From positions 124,001 through 188,000 of the forward strand of contig JAMLJA010000002.1 of NCBI GenBank assembly GCA_023953905.1: a stretch of 64,000 nt of DNA, read 5' to 3'. A program made the position numbers and the translations under genes. The first letter of the stretch is position 1. Each line of letters begins with the position of its first letter. Below, piece by piece: positions 62,933 through 64,000 of this stretch. The notes beneath the pieces are model-generated. The model searched no databases. It had not been told where the DNA came from and saw nothing but the letters and a program-made list of their open reading frames with translations. This DNA comes from Rhizobiaceae bacterium. Lineage in GTDB: Bacteria; Pseudomonadota; Alphaproteobacteria; Rhizobiales; Rhizobiaceae.

Positions 62933-63582
62933 TGGCAAACCACCACCCCAGCAACGAGACGCTGAGACGGTTCTCCGATGGAACGCTGAAGTCCGGTCCG
63001 CGCATTGTCGTGGCCGTCCATGTCGGTGGATGCCCTCACTGTGCCGAGCGTGTCGCCGAGTTCGAAGCAATCGGCGGCGCGGCGCTCGACGAAGTGGCGC
63101 CGGTCGATATGTCAGATACCGCTTACGAGCATCTGATGGCACGGGTGGATGCCTGGGATGGCAAGGCCGATGCTGACACCATAGCGGTTCCAAGACGTGC
63201 TGAACTTGGCATAAGGCTGCCCGAAGCGCTGGACGGCTGCGGGGTGGGTCCGTGGCGCTGGATCGGTCCTGGCGTTCGCTGGAGCAAGCTGGAAGTCCCT
63301 GGCGATCCTCAGGCAAATCTTATGCTGCTCAAGGTCGCGGCGGGACGCAAACTGCCCGAACACACGCATTCCGGCCGTGAGTACACGCAGGTGTTGAGCG
63401 GCTCCTTCGCCGATGAGCGCGGGCGCTACCGGCCCGGCGACATGGATGAAGCCGACTCCGACGTCCAGCACCAGCCGATCGTGGACGCTACGGGGGAATG
63501 TGTCTGTCTGGCGGCGCTTGAAGGGCATATGCGGCTGCGCGGCTTTTTCGGTCGAATGATCCAGCCGCTGCTTGGCGGATAG
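62929..63582 (+). CDS. chrR: ChrR-type zinc anti-sigma factor
   Basis: 217-residue cytosolic anti-sigma factor. N-terminal zinc-binding ASD domain with His6, His31, Cys35 and Cys38 (segment VAVHVGGCPHCAE), the same numbering as the zinc ligands of Rhodobacter ChrR. The C-terminal cupin domain has PEHTHSGREYTQVLSGSF metal ligands and a Cys-x-Cys (GECVCLAALEG) near residues 191-193. It sequesters RpoE until singlet oxygen or organic peroxide triggers release. Overlaps rpoE by 4 bp. Confidence 0.93.
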   Translation: MMANHHPSNETLRRFSDGTLKSGPRIVVAVHVGGCPHCAERVAEFEAIGGAALDEVAPVDMSDTAYEHLMARVDAWDGKADADTIAVPRRAELGIRLPEALDGCGVGPWRWIGPGVRWSKLEVPGDPQANLMLLKVAAGRKLPEHTHSGREYTQVLSGSFADERGRYRPGDMDEADSDVQHQPIVDATGECVCLAALEGHMRLRGFFGRMIQPLLGG

Positions 63583-63586
63583 AGAC

Positions 63587-64000
63587 ATGAACTGGCCGGT
63601 GACACTCATCGCGGTCGCAATTGGTCTTTCGCTCGCGATGTCCGCCGCTTGGGTGATCGCGATCAGAACGGGACGATCAGGCTGGATTGATGCCACCTGG
63701 TCCTTCTCGGTCGGCATCTTTGGCGCTATCGCAGCCCTATTGCCTTTCACTCCGGACGAGCCCACGTCGCGTCAATGGCTTGTGTCGGCACTCGTCATAT
63801 TCTGGTCGTTTCGCCTCGGACTGCATATCGCAGCCAGAACGGCAGCGGATGGCAAGGATGATCCGCGCTACAGCGAATTGCGACGCCAGTGGGGGGAGAG
63901 CTATCGTTCGCGGCTCTTCCTTTTTCTCCAGATCCAGGCCGCCACGGCTTTCATACTCGCGCTGTCCGTTATGGTGGCGGCGCGCAATCCTTCACCGGGA
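63587..64000 (+). CDS. DUF1295 (steroid 5-alpha-reductase-like) membrane protein, 3' end outside window
   Basis: First 138 residues only. Several membrane helices (TLIAVAIGLSLAMSAAWVIA at the N-terminus, another at about 34-52 and 66-82) and the family segment DDPRYSELRRQWGESYRSRLFLFLQIQA are visible. It starts 4 bp after chrR, so it is in the rpoE-chrR transcript. DUF1295 proteins are common near CFA-like methyltransferases and may act on lipids; activity is unknown. Confidence 0.83.
   Translation, partial: MNWPVTLIAVAIGLSLAMSAAWVIAIRTGRSGWIDATWSFSVGIFGAIAALLPFTPDEPTSRQWLVSALVIFWSFRLGLHIAARTAADGKDDPRYSELRRQWGESYRSRLFLFLQIQAATAFILALSVMVAARNPSPG

Noticed and set aside
1..64000. tRNA, rRNA, CRISPR, insertion sequence, prophage or integron elements
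   Set aside because: Read for T-loop motifs, regularly spaced repeats, transposase or integrase proteins and terminal inverted repeats; none found.

Overview
The window is a GC-rich, densely coding chromosomal segment of an alphaproteobacterium. It is most likely a member of the Rhizobiales, of the Mesorhizobium/Phyllobacteriaceae kind. The evidence is an eryABCD/eryEFG erythritol locus of the Brucella-rhizobium type, fixNOQP-fixGHIS with FixK/FNR boxes, a cydDCABX set, a BigR-type ArsR repressor and an RpoE-ChrR pair. I saw no tRNA, rRNA, CRISPR array, insertion sequence or prophage gene.

Layout. 1-3.2 kb: the end of an RND efflux operon with its adaptor and a DUF2892 membrane protein, divergent from a BigR-like repressor that carries both sensor cysteines. 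3.2-11.2 kb: an AhpD-like protein behind a perfect FNR box, a GlsB-type stress protein, a lone xylulokinase, TPR and LysE proteins, a Tat-lipoprotein L,D-transpeptidase, PPi-dependent phosphofructokinase and a potassium channel, followed by a candidate small RNA with an intrinsic terminator. 11.4-19.4 kb (minus strand): the cbb3 oxidase operon fixNOQP and its assembly operon fixGHIS, each with an FNR/FixK box about 70 bp before the first start codon. 19.5-22.5 kb: an acyl-CoA dehydrogenase / aminoglycoside-phosphotransferase-like / SDR operon. 22.7-29.7 kb: a GbsR-type regulator with a triple half-site operator and cydDCABX.

29.7-36.9 kb (minus): a DeoR repressor, a Ugp-type ABC importer, a GpdQ/CpdA-type phosphodiesterase and an inositol-monophosphatase-family enzyme, which together look like a phosphodiester scavenging pathway. 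37-38.6 kb: nhaA behind a leader with three stacked hairpins, with a TTG start, then a small membrane protein. 38.7-43.7 kb: a NitT/TauT-type ABC importer, enoyl-CoA hydratase, SDR and a cytochrome c. 43.7-58.7 kb: a polyol superlocus. On the plus strand lies eryABCD. Divergently lie a DUF2291 gene and eryEFG, then a DeoR repressor and an overlapping kinase-DeoR-dehydrogenase operon (LyxK-like and GlpD-like) whose substrate I cannot assign. 58.7-64 kb: an RpoE-ChrR singlet-oxygen type switch, divergent from an operon of an FAD-dependent desaturase-like protein, DUF1365 and a CFA-synthase-like methyltransferase. Both directions carry a TGATCC-N18-TAnnA promoter.

Functional reading. Two themes dominate. 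One is low-oxygen or redox-stressed respiration: two high-affinity oxidases, an FNR-boxed AhpD-like gene, PPi-PFK, BigR and RpoE-ChrR. The other is polyol and phospho-compound scavenging under DeoR/SorC repressors, with three FGGY kinases, two GlpD-type dehydrogenases and three ABC importers. Start codons were chosen from Shine-Dalgarno spacing and operon overlaps; where they differ from the longest frame, this is stated.
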